Assembly: GCA_963848195.1 (NCBI GenBank)
Contig: CAWKCY010000002.1
Span: 62,001 to 126,000 of the forward strand
Origin: CAVQBP01 sp963848195
GTDB taxonomy: Bacteria > Bacteroidota > Ignavibacteria > Ignavibacteriales > Ignavibacteriaceae
DNA length: 64,000 nt
Direction of reading: 5' to 3'
Numbering within the stretch: the stretch's first letter is position 1; each line of letters begins with the position of its first letter. This document shows positions 54,756-64,000 of this stretch, in pieces. The notes below the pieces were generated by a model. The model was not told the DNA's origin and searched no databases. It saw nothing but the letters and a program-made list of their open reading frames with translations. The position numbers and the translations under genes were made by a program.

Positions 54756-54794
54756 AAAAGTGTGGCTCACCTTGGAGGTAAACCTCACTTTTTG
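54756..54794 (+). terminator. Probable terminator after the response regulator
   Basis: AAAAGTGTGG and CCTCACTTTTT pair with one bulge around CTCACCTTGGAGGTAAA, followed by TGG. It lies 37 bases after the stop. Confidence 0.55.
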
Positions 54795-54828
54795 GTTAAT
54801 GATACCCACCGATAATAAAAAGTAACCT

Positions 54829-54988
54829 TGTCATCTTTCAAATATAGATTCTTGTATAACAATCGTTATTCACTCAAGCTATGCAGATGTAAAGATGACA
54901 TCTTTAAAAAACAAAAATTATTTTCAAATTCTATATTAAAATGTAAGTTCAATTAAACTTTATATTAAAAAATAAAGATGTCATCTTT
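54829..54988. repeat. Palindrome-bounded intergenic repeat, copy 2 plus a partial copy
   Basis: AAAGATGACATCTTT at 54891-54905 and AAAGATGTCATCTTT at 54974-54988, 98 bp end to end, followed by CAATACAGATTCTTGCGTAAC. A half copy precedes it at 54829-54860 (TGTCATCTTTCAAATATAGA then TTCTTGTATAAC). The rest of the gap to 55061 shows no gene. Confidence 0.8.
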
Positions 54989-55060
54989 TCAATACAGATT
55001 CTTGCGTAACTTCTGTTATTCAACTATTTTGATGGTTATTTTCTATTTCTTTTAATATCT

Positions 55061-56941
55061 ATGAGATTGTTAAAGTTTTTAATCCTTTTCCTAAATATAT
55101 TTTTAATCATTTCAGGAAAATTATTTAGCCAGGCAATAACAAATAGTATTGTTGTAGGTGGTGTGACTTCTAATTCTGCAAGATTCTGGGTTAGATTATC
55201 GGAGCCGGCAGAAATAAATATTGAACTTTCTACTAACGCTTTATTTAATACTTCAATTTTAGGCATTCCGGTTACTACAACTAAAGAATCAGATTTTTCG
55301 GGAATTGTAAATGTTTCAGGGTTACAACCTAAAACTAAATATGTTTATCGTGCTTTTGTGAATAATCAGATGGTCGATAATGCAGAAAGATCCTTTATAA
55401 CTTTTCCGGAACCGGGCGAAACCGGTAAGTTTCAATTTGCTTTTGGTTCTTGTCAGCAATCAGGATCAGGACCGGCTTTAGGGAATGTCTATAAAGAAAT
55501 AGTAAAACATCATCCCGATTTCTTCTTGCAATTAGGTGATTGGGGCTATCCTGATTCAACAGATAATGTTCCAATGGATAATAATTTCTTTTCTGAAAAT
55601 TATTCAACTGTCCAGCAAACTTATCTAAATAGATTCGGAATTTCTTACCCGATGGATTCTTTATTTAAGATTGCTCCGGTTGATTATGTTTATGATGACC
55701 ATGATTTTATGAATGATAATAGTTCGGCTGCAACATCTAGTTTTTTTCTTCCATATAGACCAAATCAATTCGGATCAGATTTTTTCTTAGAAGAGATCCC
55801 TAATCCCCCGAATGCACGCACAAACAGCATTAAAGGCTATAAAGAAAATATGCCCGGATATGATTTGCCAAACGAATCTAGAGGCATATATCATAAGTTT
55901 ACTTACGGAAATACTGAAGTTTTTGCATTAGATTTACGTTCTCAAAGAAGTCCCAATTTAGAAGCATTTATAAAGGATACTATGACCGGTCTTTGGGAAT
56001 TCAATCCACCAAAATCCCATTCTTTATTGGGAAGGGATAGTTCTCCTGGTAACGGTGAAAGTCAACTGGATTGGTTTCTAAATAGCCTTAAGAATTCATC
56101 TGCCGAATGGAAATTTATCATGAGTTCAGTTCCATTTAACATATCTCAGAGCAAAGGGATAGATCTGGGAATTGTTATGCAAGATATTCCATTAAATATA
56201 CCATTTGGAAACTTTCCTGAAGGAATAACAGGTTTTTATGCAGCCCTTGAATTATGTGATAAATGGGTGGGTTTCCCCTCCGATATCGATACGGTTCTTC
56301 ATTTTATAAATATCAATAATATTAAGAATGTTATAATTTTAAGCGGTGATTCACATAATGCAGCTATAGATGATGGTTTAAATGCCGGTTTACCTGAGAT
56401 AATGGCAGGAGGTCTGGATATCCCTAATTCAAAAGAAGTTGCTTTTTTTGAAGCGGTCGGTATTCACATCTGGAATAAAGGTGGACAGGGAATAACTACT
56501 CAAAATTTTAATAATTCGTTCGGTATGGTATCTGTCTATGGAAATGATTCCGTCAAACTTGCTTTGGTAGATGAAACAGGTAAAGAATTTGCATCTTATA
56601 CATTGCCGTCTCAAAACTTAGTATCAGTCAGAAACAATAATTCCGAATTAAAATCTCCGGATATTTTTCTATTATCCCAGAATTACCCTAATCCTTTTAA
56701 TCCATCTACAACAATCAGTTATTCCGTGTCAAAAGAAAGCCGGGTTAATATATTAATTACGAATATTATTGGACAGAAAGTTGCCGGATTCAATGAAGGT
56801 GTTAAGTCTCCCGGAGATTATAAAATATTTTGGAAACCCCAAGCTTTGGCATCAGGAGTTTATTTCTGTATGATAACTGCTGAAACTAAAGACGGGCAGA
56901 GTTATCAAAAAAAATTATTAAAGATGCTAAAAATTAATTGA
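55061..56941 (+). CDS. Secreted PhoD-like phosphatase with T9SS sorting domain
   Basis: 626 residues. Signal peptide (LILFLNIFLIISGKLFSQ), an N-terminal Fn3-like PhoD domain (VVGGVTSNSARFWVRLSEP), then the metallophosphatase core: FAFGSCQQ, FFLQLGDWGYPDS, YVYDDHDFMNDN, FALDLRSQR and VIILSGDSHNA. The C-terminal type IX sorting domain (LLSQNYPNPFNPSTTISYS, SGVYFCMITAET) sends it to the cell surface. It would release phosphate from phosphoesters or phosphodiesters. Bounded on both sides by copies of the AAAGATG repeat. Confidence 0.9.
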   Translation: MRLLKFLILFLNIFLIISGKLFSQAITNSIVVGGVTSNSARFWVRLSEPAEINIELSTNALFNTSILGIPVTTTKESDFSGIVNVSGLQPKTKYVYRAFVNNQMVDNAERSFITFPEPGETGKFQFAFGSCQQSGSGPALGNVYKEIVKHHPDFFLQLGDWGYPDSTDNVPMDNNFFSENYSTVQQTYLNRFGISYPMDSLFKIAPVDYVYDDHDFMNDNSSAATSSFFLPYRPNQFGSDFFLEEIPNPPNARTNSIKGYKENMPGYDLPNESRGIYHKFTYGNTEVFALDLRSQRSPNLEAFIKDTMTGLWEFNPPKSHSLLGRDSSPGNGESQLDWFLNSLKNSSAEWKFIMSSVPFNISQSKGIDLGIVMQDIPLNIPFGNFPEGITGFYAALELCDKWVGFPSDIDTVLHFININNIKNVIILSGDSHNAAIDDGLNAGLPEIMAGGLDIPNSKEVAFFEAVGIHIWNKGGQGITTQNFNNSFGMVSVYGNDSVKLALVDETGKEFASYTLPSQNLVSVRNNNSELKSPDIFLLSQNYPNPFNPSTTISYSVSKESRVNILITNIIGQKVAGFNEGVKSPGDYKIFWKPQALASGVYFCMITAETKDGQSYQKKLLKMLKIN

Positions 56942-56955
56942 AGTTACTCAGATCT

Positions 56956-57053
56956 AAAGATGACATCTTTAAAATGTAAAATCATTTTAAATATTTTATT
57001 AAAATATAAGTTCAGACTAGCCTTATTTTGAAAAAAGTAAAGATGTCATCTTT
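56956..57053. repeat. Palindrome-bounded intergenic repeat, copy 3
   Basis: AAAGATGACATCTTT at 56956-56970 and AAAGATGTCATCTTT at 57039-57053, followed by CAAATATTGATTTTTGCGTAAC. Same architecture and spacing as copies 1 and 2. Confidence 0.82.
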
Positions 57054-57224
57054 CAAATATTGATTTTTGCGTAACTAGAGTAATTAAATACTCTTTTTTT
57101 ATTATTAAACTAGCAAAGCCAAATTGTAATGCTCTATTTATTGCTATATTGCCATGCAATTAACAATGTAACAATTAAGCAATTAAACAATTTTCTTTCC
57201 ACTTTTTTATTTAACAGGTGAAAT

Positions 57225-58155
57225 ATGAAAAGTCAGGCCCTTAAAATTGGTTTATTATTATTAATTGCCTTAAGCTTAATTTCTTGCAATAAGAAAGAAG
57301 AAAAAACTTCAAAGAAGATTGGTGTCACACTATTAGCAAGAGCCCATATTTTTTATAGAGATCTTGAAGATGGTCTAAACTCTCAGGCAGATTCTAACGG
57401 GTATCAGTTAATAATAACTTCTGCTGACTTTGATCTTGGCAAGCAGATATCCCAGGTTGAAGATTTTATATCAAGAAATGTAGATGCAATTATTGTCTGC
57501 CCTGTAGATTCAAAAGGGATAGGGCCTGCAATCCAGGAGGCAAATAGAGCTAATATACCGGTTTTTACTGCGGATATTGCTGCCGAGGGTGGTAAAGTTG
57601 TTTCTCATATTGCTTCGGATAATGTTGCAGGAGGAAGATTAGCCGGAGAATATCTTGCTAAGTTGTTGAATGGAAAAGGGAGAACTTGCAATTATTGATC
57701 AGCCTGCAATTACTTCTGTGCTGGATCGCGTAAAGGGATTTAAAGAAGCTATAGCTAAATTTCCTAACTTAACTATTGTATCCGATGTTAATGGAATGGG
57801 TGTAAGAGATCGCTCTCTGCAGGCTGCCACAGATGTACTGCAAGCACATCCTAATCTAGCTGGAATTTTCGGGATAAATGATGATTCCGCTTTGGGGGCA
57901 CTTGATGCAGTTAAACAATTTAATGGAAAAGATATATCTATTGTAGGATATGACGCTACTCCGCCTGCCAGAAAGGCAATTATTGAAGGTTCTGCACTAA
58001 AAGCAGATGTTGTGCAATATCCTGTCAAAATAGGTATAACTACAATAAAAGAGATAAAAAACTATTTTGAAGGAAAACAGGTCCCGGGACTTGTCCCTGT
58101 TGATGTTGGAATTGTTGATCAGGATTTTCTGAAATCTCATCCTTCTTCCGATTAA
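57225..58155 (+). CDS. Sugar ABC transporter substrate-binding lipoprotein, frameshifted
   Basis: Two frames form one ribose-binding-protein-like gene. 57225-57698 has a lipoprotein signal (LLIALSLISC), the first Rossmann lobe (IGVTLLARAHIFYRDLEDGL) and ISRNVDAIIVCPVDSKGIGP. 57670-58155 supplies ELAIIDQPAITSVLDRVKGF and SIVGYDATPPARKAI. One extra G in the GGG at about 57675 separates them; without it the join reads LLNGKGELAIIDQP. It binds a sugar in the periplasm for the permease and ATPase that follow. Confidence 0.87.
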
Positions 58156-58168
58156 AAGGTTCAAGAAA

Positions 58169-59656
58169 ATGAGCTCACTACTTGAAATGAGGAGTATTTC
58201 AAAACAATATCCAGGTGTATTAGCACTGGATAATGTTTCATTTGACTTAAATAGTGGTGAAATTCATTGTTTATTAGGAGAAAATGGGGCGGGTAAATCG
58301 ACGTTAATGAAAATTCTTTCCGGTGCTCTTAAGAAAAATTCCGGTGATATTTTAATTGAAAATAAAGAAGTAGAATACAATTCACCTTCTGAGGCACAGC
58401 ATTTGGGGATAGGAATAATATATCAGGATTTTAAACTTATTCCTGAATTAACCGCTGCTGATAATATTTTTCTCGGCAGTGAAATCATAAAAAATTCTTT
58501 TGCATTTTTAGATAAAAAGAAGATGATTGAACTGGCGGAGAAAGCATTTGATGAACTTGGCGAAAATGTCCCTTTAAATCTTCCGGTTTTTAGACTTAGT
58601 GTTGCACAAAGACAAATGGTGGAAATTGCAAAAGCATTAAATCGTAAAATCAAAATTCTTGCAATGGATGAACCGACTGCTTCTCTTACTGCTTCGGAAA
58701 TTAAGAACCTCTTTAAGGTTATTCAAAAACTGAAATCACAAGGGGTAGGAATAATTTATATATCTCACAGACTCGAAGAAGTGTTTGAAATTGGTGATAG
58801 GGCGACTGTATTAAGAGATGGAAAGAAAATTGCCTCCATAAACGTTAAGGATACAAATATTAAGGAATTAATTCAGCTTATGGTGGGACGTGAATTAGCC
58901 GGAGAATTCCCGCAGCACACTTATAAACCTAGTGATGAAATTTTGAAATTGAAGAACATCCGGTCAGGCAAGCTTCAGGATATAAACTTAACATTGTATA
59001 AAGGGGAAGTTCTGGGTATTGCCGGATTAGTCGGTGCAGGTAGAAGTGAATTAGCAAGAGTAATTTTTGGTGCCGATAAAACTGAAACGGGAGAAATATT
59101 TTTAGAAGGTATTAAACAGAATTTTAAATCCCCCAAAGAAGCCATTAATGCCGGAATTGCCTTATTGACTGAAGACAGGAATCTCTACGGTCTTTTTATG
59201 GATAGAAATATAAGAGAAAATATTTCTATTTCTAATCTTTCTCCTTTAATGAGAGGGCTTTTTATTGATAAAGCTAAAGAGAAAGATATTGTCGGAAACT
59301 ATTTCAATCAGTTGAAAATAAAAGCACCTTCACAGGAAACAAAGGTGGAAAATTTAAGCGGAGGCAACAGGCAAAAAGTTGTACTTGCTAGATGGCTTCA
59401 CACAAATTCTAAACTAATAATTTTTGACGAACCTACTGCCGGTATTGATGTAGGAGTAAAATACGAGATTTATAATTTAATTATTAGTCTTATTGAAAGA
59501 GGAATCGGAATTATTGTAATTTCTTCGGAACTTCCTGAGCTGATCGGGATATCGGATAGGATGGTGGTTATGTGTGAAGGGAGGATTACCGGAACCCTTG
59601 ATAAAAAAGAATTTACACAGGAAAAGATATTAGATCTTGCAACAAAAACTAGATAA
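58169..59656 (+). CDS. Sugar ABC transporter ATPase, double domain (RbsA/MglA type)
   Basis: 495 residues. First ATPase domain with Walker A GENGAGKST, signature-like LSVAQRQMVEIAKAL and Walker B LAMDEPTASL. The second has a degenerate Walker A (GLVGAGRSE), signature LSGGNRQKVVLARWL and Walker B IIFDEPTAGID, as usual for this family. Starts 13 bases after the binding-protein stop, same operon. Confidence 0.93.
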   Translation: MSSLLEMRSISKQYPGVLALDNVSFDLNSGEIHCLLGENGAGKSTLMKILSGALKKNSGDILIENKEVEYNSPSEAQHLGIGIIYQDFKLIPELTAADNIFLGSEIIKNSFAFLDKKKMIELAEKAFDELGENVPLNLPVFRLSVAQRQMVEIAKALNRKIKILAMDEPTASLTASEIKNLFKVIQKLKSQGVGIIYISHRLEEVFEIGDRATVLRDGKKIASINVKDTNIKELIQLMVGRELAGEFPQHTYKPSDEILKLKNIRSGKLQDINLTLYKGEVLGIAGLVGAGRSELARVIFGADKTETGEIFLEGIKQNFKSPKEAINAGIALLTEDRNLYGLFMDRNIRENISISNLSPLMRGLFIDKAKEKDIVGNYFNQLKIKAPSQETKVENLSGGNRQKVVLARWLHTNSKLIIFDEPTAGIDVGVKYEIYNLIISLIERGIGIIVISSELPELIGISDRMVVMCEGRITGTLDKKEFTQEKILDLATKTR

Positions 59657-59849
59657 GTAATTTTATAGTAACACAAAAAGCAGTATTTGAAACATTACAT
59701 CTTAATCGTTAGAAATTAAGTTTATATCTCGATTTATATTTAATGAAAAACTGCAATTGTTTTCTGTCTAAAATTGTCATCTTTACATCTGAGAAAAATA
59801 CACCTAATAAGTCAGTATTATAAATTGTAAAAAAATCCGGATTAAAAAT

Positions 59850-60809
59850 ATGTTTACACGGGTTAAAGACAGTAAATACATGCAAAAAATGACAGACTTT
59901 AGCTTGACTATTGTGTTTGTTATTGAAGTAATTATTTTTTCACAGTCTTCTCCATACTTCTTTTCAGCTGGAAATTTACTTAATATAACTCTCCAGGCAT
60001 CAATAACCGCAATAATAGCTGCCGGAATGACATTTGTAATATTAACAGCAGGTATTGATTTATCAGTTGGTTCTCTGGTAGCTTTTTCGGGTGTCTTAAC
60101 TGCAAGTCTCTTGAAAATTGATCTCCCTCTTTATCTAGTATTTCCTATCGCAATGCTTGGCGGGCTTATTTTTGGTGTCTTATCTGGCTGGGTTGCCGGA
60201 ATTTTTGTTACCAAATTTAACATCACACCCTTTATAGTTACACTTGCTTTAATGACAATCTGGCGGGGTGCTGCTTTTGTTTATACTCAGGGCAGACCCG
60301 TTTGGGAACTACCGGATATATTTAGTTATTTAGGTGAAGGTAGAATCTTAGGAATACCTTTCCCTACTATAATTATGATAATCGTGTTTGTTATCTCTCA
60401 TATTGTATTAACCAAAACAAAATTCGGACGATATGTTTACGCAGTAGGTGGGAACCTTGAAGCTGCAAGACTGGCAGGAATAAATACTAATTTTGTTCTT
60501 ATTACGGTATATATAATTTCGGGAGTTCTCTCTGCGGTCAGCGGTATTTTACTTGCTTCCCGTGTTAATTCCGGTCAGCCGAATGCAGGTTTAATGTATG
60601 AACTTGATGTAATTGCCGCAGTTGTTGTTGGAGGTACCAGTTTATTTGGCGGAAGAGGAACTATAATCGGGACTTTTATAGGAGCTATGCTGATTGCTGT
60701 TTTAAGAAACGGATTGAACTTGATGAACGTAGGTTCTTATGTGCAACAAATAGTTGTTGGTGTGGTTATTCTTCTCGCTGTTCTTCTTGATCAATTAAGA
60801 CAAAAGTAA
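59850..60809 (+). CDS. Sugar ABC transporter permease (RbsC type)
   Basis: 319 residues with about eight to ten membrane helices. Family motifs: AAGMTFVILTAGIDLSVGSL, YAVGGNLEAARLAGINT and VVVGGTSLFGGRGTIIGTFI. It forms the channel for the ATPase encoded upstream. The 193-base gap before it holds no gene. The alpha-mannosidase gene starts 25 bases after its stop, which suggests the imported sugar is released from mannose-containing glycans. Confidence 0.93.
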   Translation: MFTRVKDSKYMQKMTDFSLTIVFVIEVIIFSQSSPYFFSAGNLLNITLQASITAIIAAGMTFVILTAGIDLSVGSLVAFSGVLTASLLKIDLPLYLVFPIAMLGGLIFGVLSGWVAGIFVTKFNITPFIVTLALMTIWRGAAFVYTQGRPVWELPDIFSYLGEGRILGIPFPTIIMIIVFVISHIVLTKTKFGRYVYAVGGNLEAARLAGINTNFVLITVYIISGVLSAVSGILLASRVNSGQPNAGLMYELDVIAAVVVGGTSLFGGRGTIIGTFIGAMLIAVLRNGLNLMNVGSYVQQIVVGVVILLAVLLDQLRQK

Positions 60810-60834
60810 TTTTAATAAATAAACCGGGTAAAAA

Positions 60835-63800
60835 ATGAAAGCGGTTAGATATTTCTCTTTTCTATTGCTCATACCATTTTTTTTATATTCTCAACAGAAT
60901 AATATGAAATCAAATGTTGATATAATTTCTAAAAAATTAACTTTCTTAAGTACATTTTCTTATGATGACTGGAAAAAGAGCCCTAATCTTTCAAAAGGAA
61001 CTATAATTGAAGGAGATCCGGTTTCAATAAATTTTGATGATTCTAAGTGGGAAACACTCAGCATCAATCAAAGTGTTACTGATGATTCGTGCTGGCTCAG
61101 AAAAGAGATTGTTCTTCCTGAACAAATGTTGGGTCATCCCGTAAAAGGCAAAATAAAATTACTCCTTTCTGTTGATGATTATGGCTATCTATGGATAAAC
61201 GGGGAAAGCAAGGGCTATTTTCCGTGGGATGGTGAATTTGTTTTAACTGAAGATGCTAAACCTAAAGAAAAATTTCTTGTTGTAATAAAAGCAATTAATA
61301 CCGGCGGTCCATTAAGGCTTTTAAGAGCTGAGCTCGATATGGGTATTGTAACTCCTCTTAGAGAAGAAATTCAGGATTTAGCATTGAGTCTAAAAACCGG
61401 ACAGAAACTGTTAAGCTTTGATACTTACCAGACTAATGCAACAGTTACTTTTGATCCTGGGACTGATAAGTCTACTGTAGATAAAAATGAAAAGATAAAA
61501 TTAAACAAATTACTGCAGCAGGAGGTATTAAAAATTAATACTGATGCACTTGGAAATGGAGATATTTTAAGATATCGGCAATCTGCTGAATCTGTAGAAA
61601 AGGCTCTTAAGCCTGTAGCTGATTACTCGAAAAAGTTCACTCTCTTTTTCGATTCAAATGCCCATATTGATGCTGCATGGTTATGGCGTGATCTGGAAAC
61701 AAAACTTATTTGCAGAAATACCTTTTCTTCCGTACTCCATATAATGAATGAGAAACCAAAGTTTACTTATACTCAAAGTGCGGCTCAATATTATAAATGG
61801 ATGCAGGATTTATATCCGGACGTTTATAACGAAATAAAAGCAAGGATAAAAGACGGAAGATGGGAAGCAGTTGGTGGTATGTGGATTGAGCCTGATTGTA
61901 ATCTTCCTAGCGGTGTGTCGTGGGACAGGCAGCTGCTTTATGCAAAAAGATATTTTAAAGATAGTCTTGGTGTTGATGTAAAAATTGGCTGGAATCCTGA
62001 TTCTTTCGGATATAACTGGAACATGCCTATGTTTTATCAAAATGCCGGAATCGATGCCTTTATTACTCAAAAAATTGGATGGAATGATACAAATGTTTTT
62101 CCTTATAGGGTCTTTTGGTGGGAATCTCCCGATGGTTCAAGAATCCTTTCTTATTTCCCATTCGATTATGTAAATACTATTACTCAAGCTTATGGATTGG
62201 TTGATTGGCTGCGACAATTTGAAGCTAATACCGGATTCAGAAAATTTATGATTCTTTTCGGAGTAGGTGATCACGGAGGCGGACCTACAATCGATATGAT
62301 TAATAGAATTGAACATCTCAAAAACGTTTTTATTTATCCTAATATTCAATATGGAACTGCCTCGGATTATATCAACTGGATTAAAAGTCAGGATCTTTCA
62401 AATCTTCCTGTTTGGAACGATGAACTTTATCTTGAATATCATCGCGGTACTTATACTTCTCATGACAAAACAAAAAAATATAATAGGGAATTAGAAAACC
62501 TTCTTTCCGAATCAGAGAAATTTTCTTTAATATCTTCCATGTACGGCAATAAATATCCACAGTCCGATCTAAAGGATGCATGGGAAAAAGTAATGTTCAA
62601 TCAATTTCACGATATTTTACCCGGTTCAGGTATTAGAGAAAATTATATTGATGCTTCTGAAAAATATCAGGAAGCTGAAAAGATTGGTAATTTTACTTTG
62701 AGTAATGCCCTCAATGTCATAAGTAAAAATATTAATACCTCTGAAATAAAAGATGGACAGCCAATTGAAATATTTAATCCGCTTTCATGGATTAGAACAG
62801 ATATAGTTAAATTTAATTTACCGGAAGGTGATAAAAATGACTACTCAGTTTATGATATCAACGGTACTGAAGTCCCTTCTCAAATAGTAAAAAAAGATTA
62901 TTATACAAATCAGGTTTTATTTATCGCCTCCGGAATTCCTTCTCTAGGTTATAAAACTTACATATTAAAAAAAGGAAAATCAGCTTTACAAACTCGTGAT
63001 TTAATTGCTGCGGTTGATAAGTTAGAAAATCAATTCTTCAAAGTTACTATAGATACATCCACCGGCTGGGTTAAAAATATTCTGGATAAAAGAAACGGAA
63101 AAGAATTGTTTAGAAGTGAAGGAAATAAGCTTCAGCTTCTTGAAGATAAACCAAAACAATATGATGCCTGGAATATCGGACTTACCGGTGTAGAATATCC
63201 TTCTCATTTTACAAAAGCTGAAGTATTAGAGAACGGACCTGTGAGGATAATTGTCAGATTATACCGGGATTATCTGAAACCTGGTGTTGTGAAAGATTAC
63301 CCGACTCCCAATTTCCCGTCTTCGTTTTTTACACAGGATATAATCCTATATAATGGTCTTGATAGAATTGATTTTCAAACAGATGTTGACTGGTGGGAAG
63401 AACATACCATGCTGAAAGTTGCTTTCCCGCTTTCATTCAGTGATACAGTAGCAGCTTATGAGATTCCATATGGAAGTATTCAAAGATCAACACAAAGGAT
63501 TACTAACTGGCAAAAAGCACGATTTGAGGTTCCCGCTGAAAAATGGGCTGATATGACTTTGGGAAATTATGGTGTAAGCCTGCTTAATAATTCCAAATAT
63601 GGGTATGATATTAAAGATAATGTTATGAGATTGTCTTTATTAAGATCTCCTAAATGGCCCGATCCGACACAGGATATGGGTAAACATAAAATTGATTATG
63701 CTCTTTATCCTCATACCGGAAGCTGGCAGGAAGCTGGAGTAGTACAAAGAGGCTGGGAATATAATGAACCTCTGATTCCTGTTTCAAATGGAATTCATCC

Positions 63801-64000
63801 CGGCGTTTTGCCAGACAGCGATTCTTTTATAAAATTAAAAGATGATAACCTTGTATTAACAACTGTTAAAAAGGCTGAAGATTCAGATGCGTGGATTTAT
63901 CAATGGTATGACTCAAAAGGAAGTGAAACGGAAGCAGTTCTAACATTACCTAAAGTACCAAAGAAAGTCGTTGAATCTAATTTTGTGGAAGATGATGGAA
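60835..64000 (+). CDS. Exported alpha-mannosidase, GH38 family (3'-partial)
   Basis: An open frame from ATG 60835 to the window end, at least 1055 codons. Signal peptide (FSFLLLIPFFLYSQ), an N-terminal jelly-roll-like part (residues about 60-170), then the GH38 catalytic domain: FFDSNAHIDAAWLWRDLETK (zinc ligands His and Asp), GGMWIEPDCNLPSGVSWDRQ, KIGWNPDSFGYNWNMP (nucleophile Asp), FGVGDHGGGPT and MFNQFHDILPGSG (zinc His), followed by the beta-rich C-terminal domains. It trims alpha-mannosides in the periplasm or outside the cell. Clustered with a sugar ABC importer. Confidence 0.92.
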   Translation, partial: MKAVRYFSFLLLIPFFLYSQQNNMKSNVDIISKKLTFLSTFSYDDWKKSPNLSKGTIIEGDPVSINFDDSKWETLSINQSVTDDSCWLRKEIVLPEQMLGHPVKGKIKLLLSVDDYGYLWINGESKGYFPWDGEFVLTEDAKPKEKFLVVIKAINTGGPLRLLRAELDMGIVTPLREEIQDLALSLKTGQKLLSFDTYQTNATVTFDPGTDKSTVDKNEKIKLNKLLQQEVLKINTDALGNGDILRYRQSAESVEKALKPVADYSKKFTLFFDSNAHIDAAWLWRDLETKLICRNTFSSVLHIMNEKPKFTYTQSAAQYYKWMQDLYPDVYNEIKARIKDGRWEAVGGMWIEPDCNLPSGVSWDRQLLYAKRYFKDSLGVDVKIGWNPDSFGYNWNMPMFYQNAGIDAFITQKIGWNDTNVFPYRVFWWESPDGSRILSYFPFDYVNTITQAYGLVDWLRQFEANTGFRKFMILFGVGDHGGGPTIDMINRIEHLKNVFIYPNIQYGTASDYINWIKSQDLSNLPVWNDELYLEYHRGTYTSHDKTKKYNRELENLLSESEKFSLISSMYGNKYPQSDLKDAWEKVMFNQFHDILPGSGIRENYIDASEKYQEAEKIGNFTLSNALNVISKNINTSEIKDGQPIEIFNPLSWIRTDIVKFNLPEGDKNDYSVYDINGTEVPSQIVKKDYYTNQVLFIASGIPSLGYKTYILKKGKSALQTRDLIAAVDKLENQFFKVTIDTSTGWVKNILDKRNGKELFRSEGNKLQLLEDKPKQYDAWNIGLTGVEYPSHFTKAEVLENGPVRIIVRLYRDYLKPGVVKDYPTPNFPSSFFTQDIILYNGLDRIDFQTDVDWWEEHTMLKVAFPLSFSDTVAAYEIPYGSIQRSTQRITNWQKARFEVPAEKWADMTLGNYGVSLLNNSKYGYDIKDNVMRLSLLRSPKWPDPTQDMGKHKIDYALYPHTGSWQEAGVVQRGWEYNEPLIPVSNGIHPGVLPDSDSFIKLKDDNLVLTTVKKAEDSDAWIYQWYDSKGSETEAVLTLPKVPKKVVESNFVEDDG

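Noticed and set aside
54774..54862. Small RNA or riboswitch between the response regulator and the phosphatase
   Set aside because: Beyond a probable terminator and the partial AAAGATG repeat I see no conserved riboswitch core or defined promoter.

Overview
The window looks like a low-GC chromosome of the Ignavibacteria/Bacteroidota-Chlorobi lineage. Two large exported proteins end in the NYPNPFNPST-type sorting domain of the type IX secretion system, there is a complete Bat (aerotolerance) operon, and many small proteins have N-terminal signal peptides or lipoboxes. Assignments rest on reading motifs by eye; no alignment or database search was run.

Layout. 1-3.7 kb: start of carB and all of carA (minus), with a terminator-like hairpin in the carA leader, then a PIN-PhoH ATPase and a small membrane protein (plus). 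4.0-26.8 kb: a chromosomal integron. A recognisable integron integrase (25861-26784, minus) is followed on its 3' side by a 117-codon gene, an attI-like junction at 25290 carrying four 18-bp palindromes, and then about 17 gene cassettes running leftward. They are separated by attC-like sites with RYYYAAC/GTTRRRY cores and an extra base in the gene-proximal arm. Cargo: three toxin-antitoxin modules (HepT/MntA, MazEF, HigBA), a DinB-like protein, a DUF4375-like protein, a decayed MutS-like ATPase, and many exported or outer-membrane proteins. The integrase points the same way as the cassettes, opposite to the classical arrangement. Two IS91-type elements (tyrosine recombinase plus HUH transposase) and one remnant lie in reverse orientation, with ends that coincide with attC core sites.

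27-29.5 kb: a DUF6266-like protein and a frameshifted membrane-anchored protein among simple repeats. 29.8-39.9 kb: mnmA, then moxR, a DUF58 gene, a BatD/DUF4381-like gene and batA-batE, and a Uma2-type nuclease gene. 40-43.3 kb: a LolCDE-like ABC exporter. 43.6-44.2 kb: four tRNAs (Pro, Arg, His, Glu) and a terminator. 44.2-54.1 kb: ispE, a homocysteine methyltransferase-like gene, two family 9 glycosyltransferases, an MFS transporter, a B12/radical-SAM enzyme, a glycosyltransferase and two methyltransferases, which looks like envelope glycan work. 54.3-57 kb: a lone receiver protein and a secreted PhoD-like phosphatase among copies of a roughly 97-bp repeat bounded by AAAGATGWCATCTTT. 57.2-64 kb: a ribose-type sugar ABC transporter followed by an exported GH38 alpha-mannosidase that runs off the window, probably one sugar-use operon.

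At least seven genes are interrupted by single-base length changes, often in homopolymer runs. Some may be sequencing or assembly errors rather than real pseudogenes.
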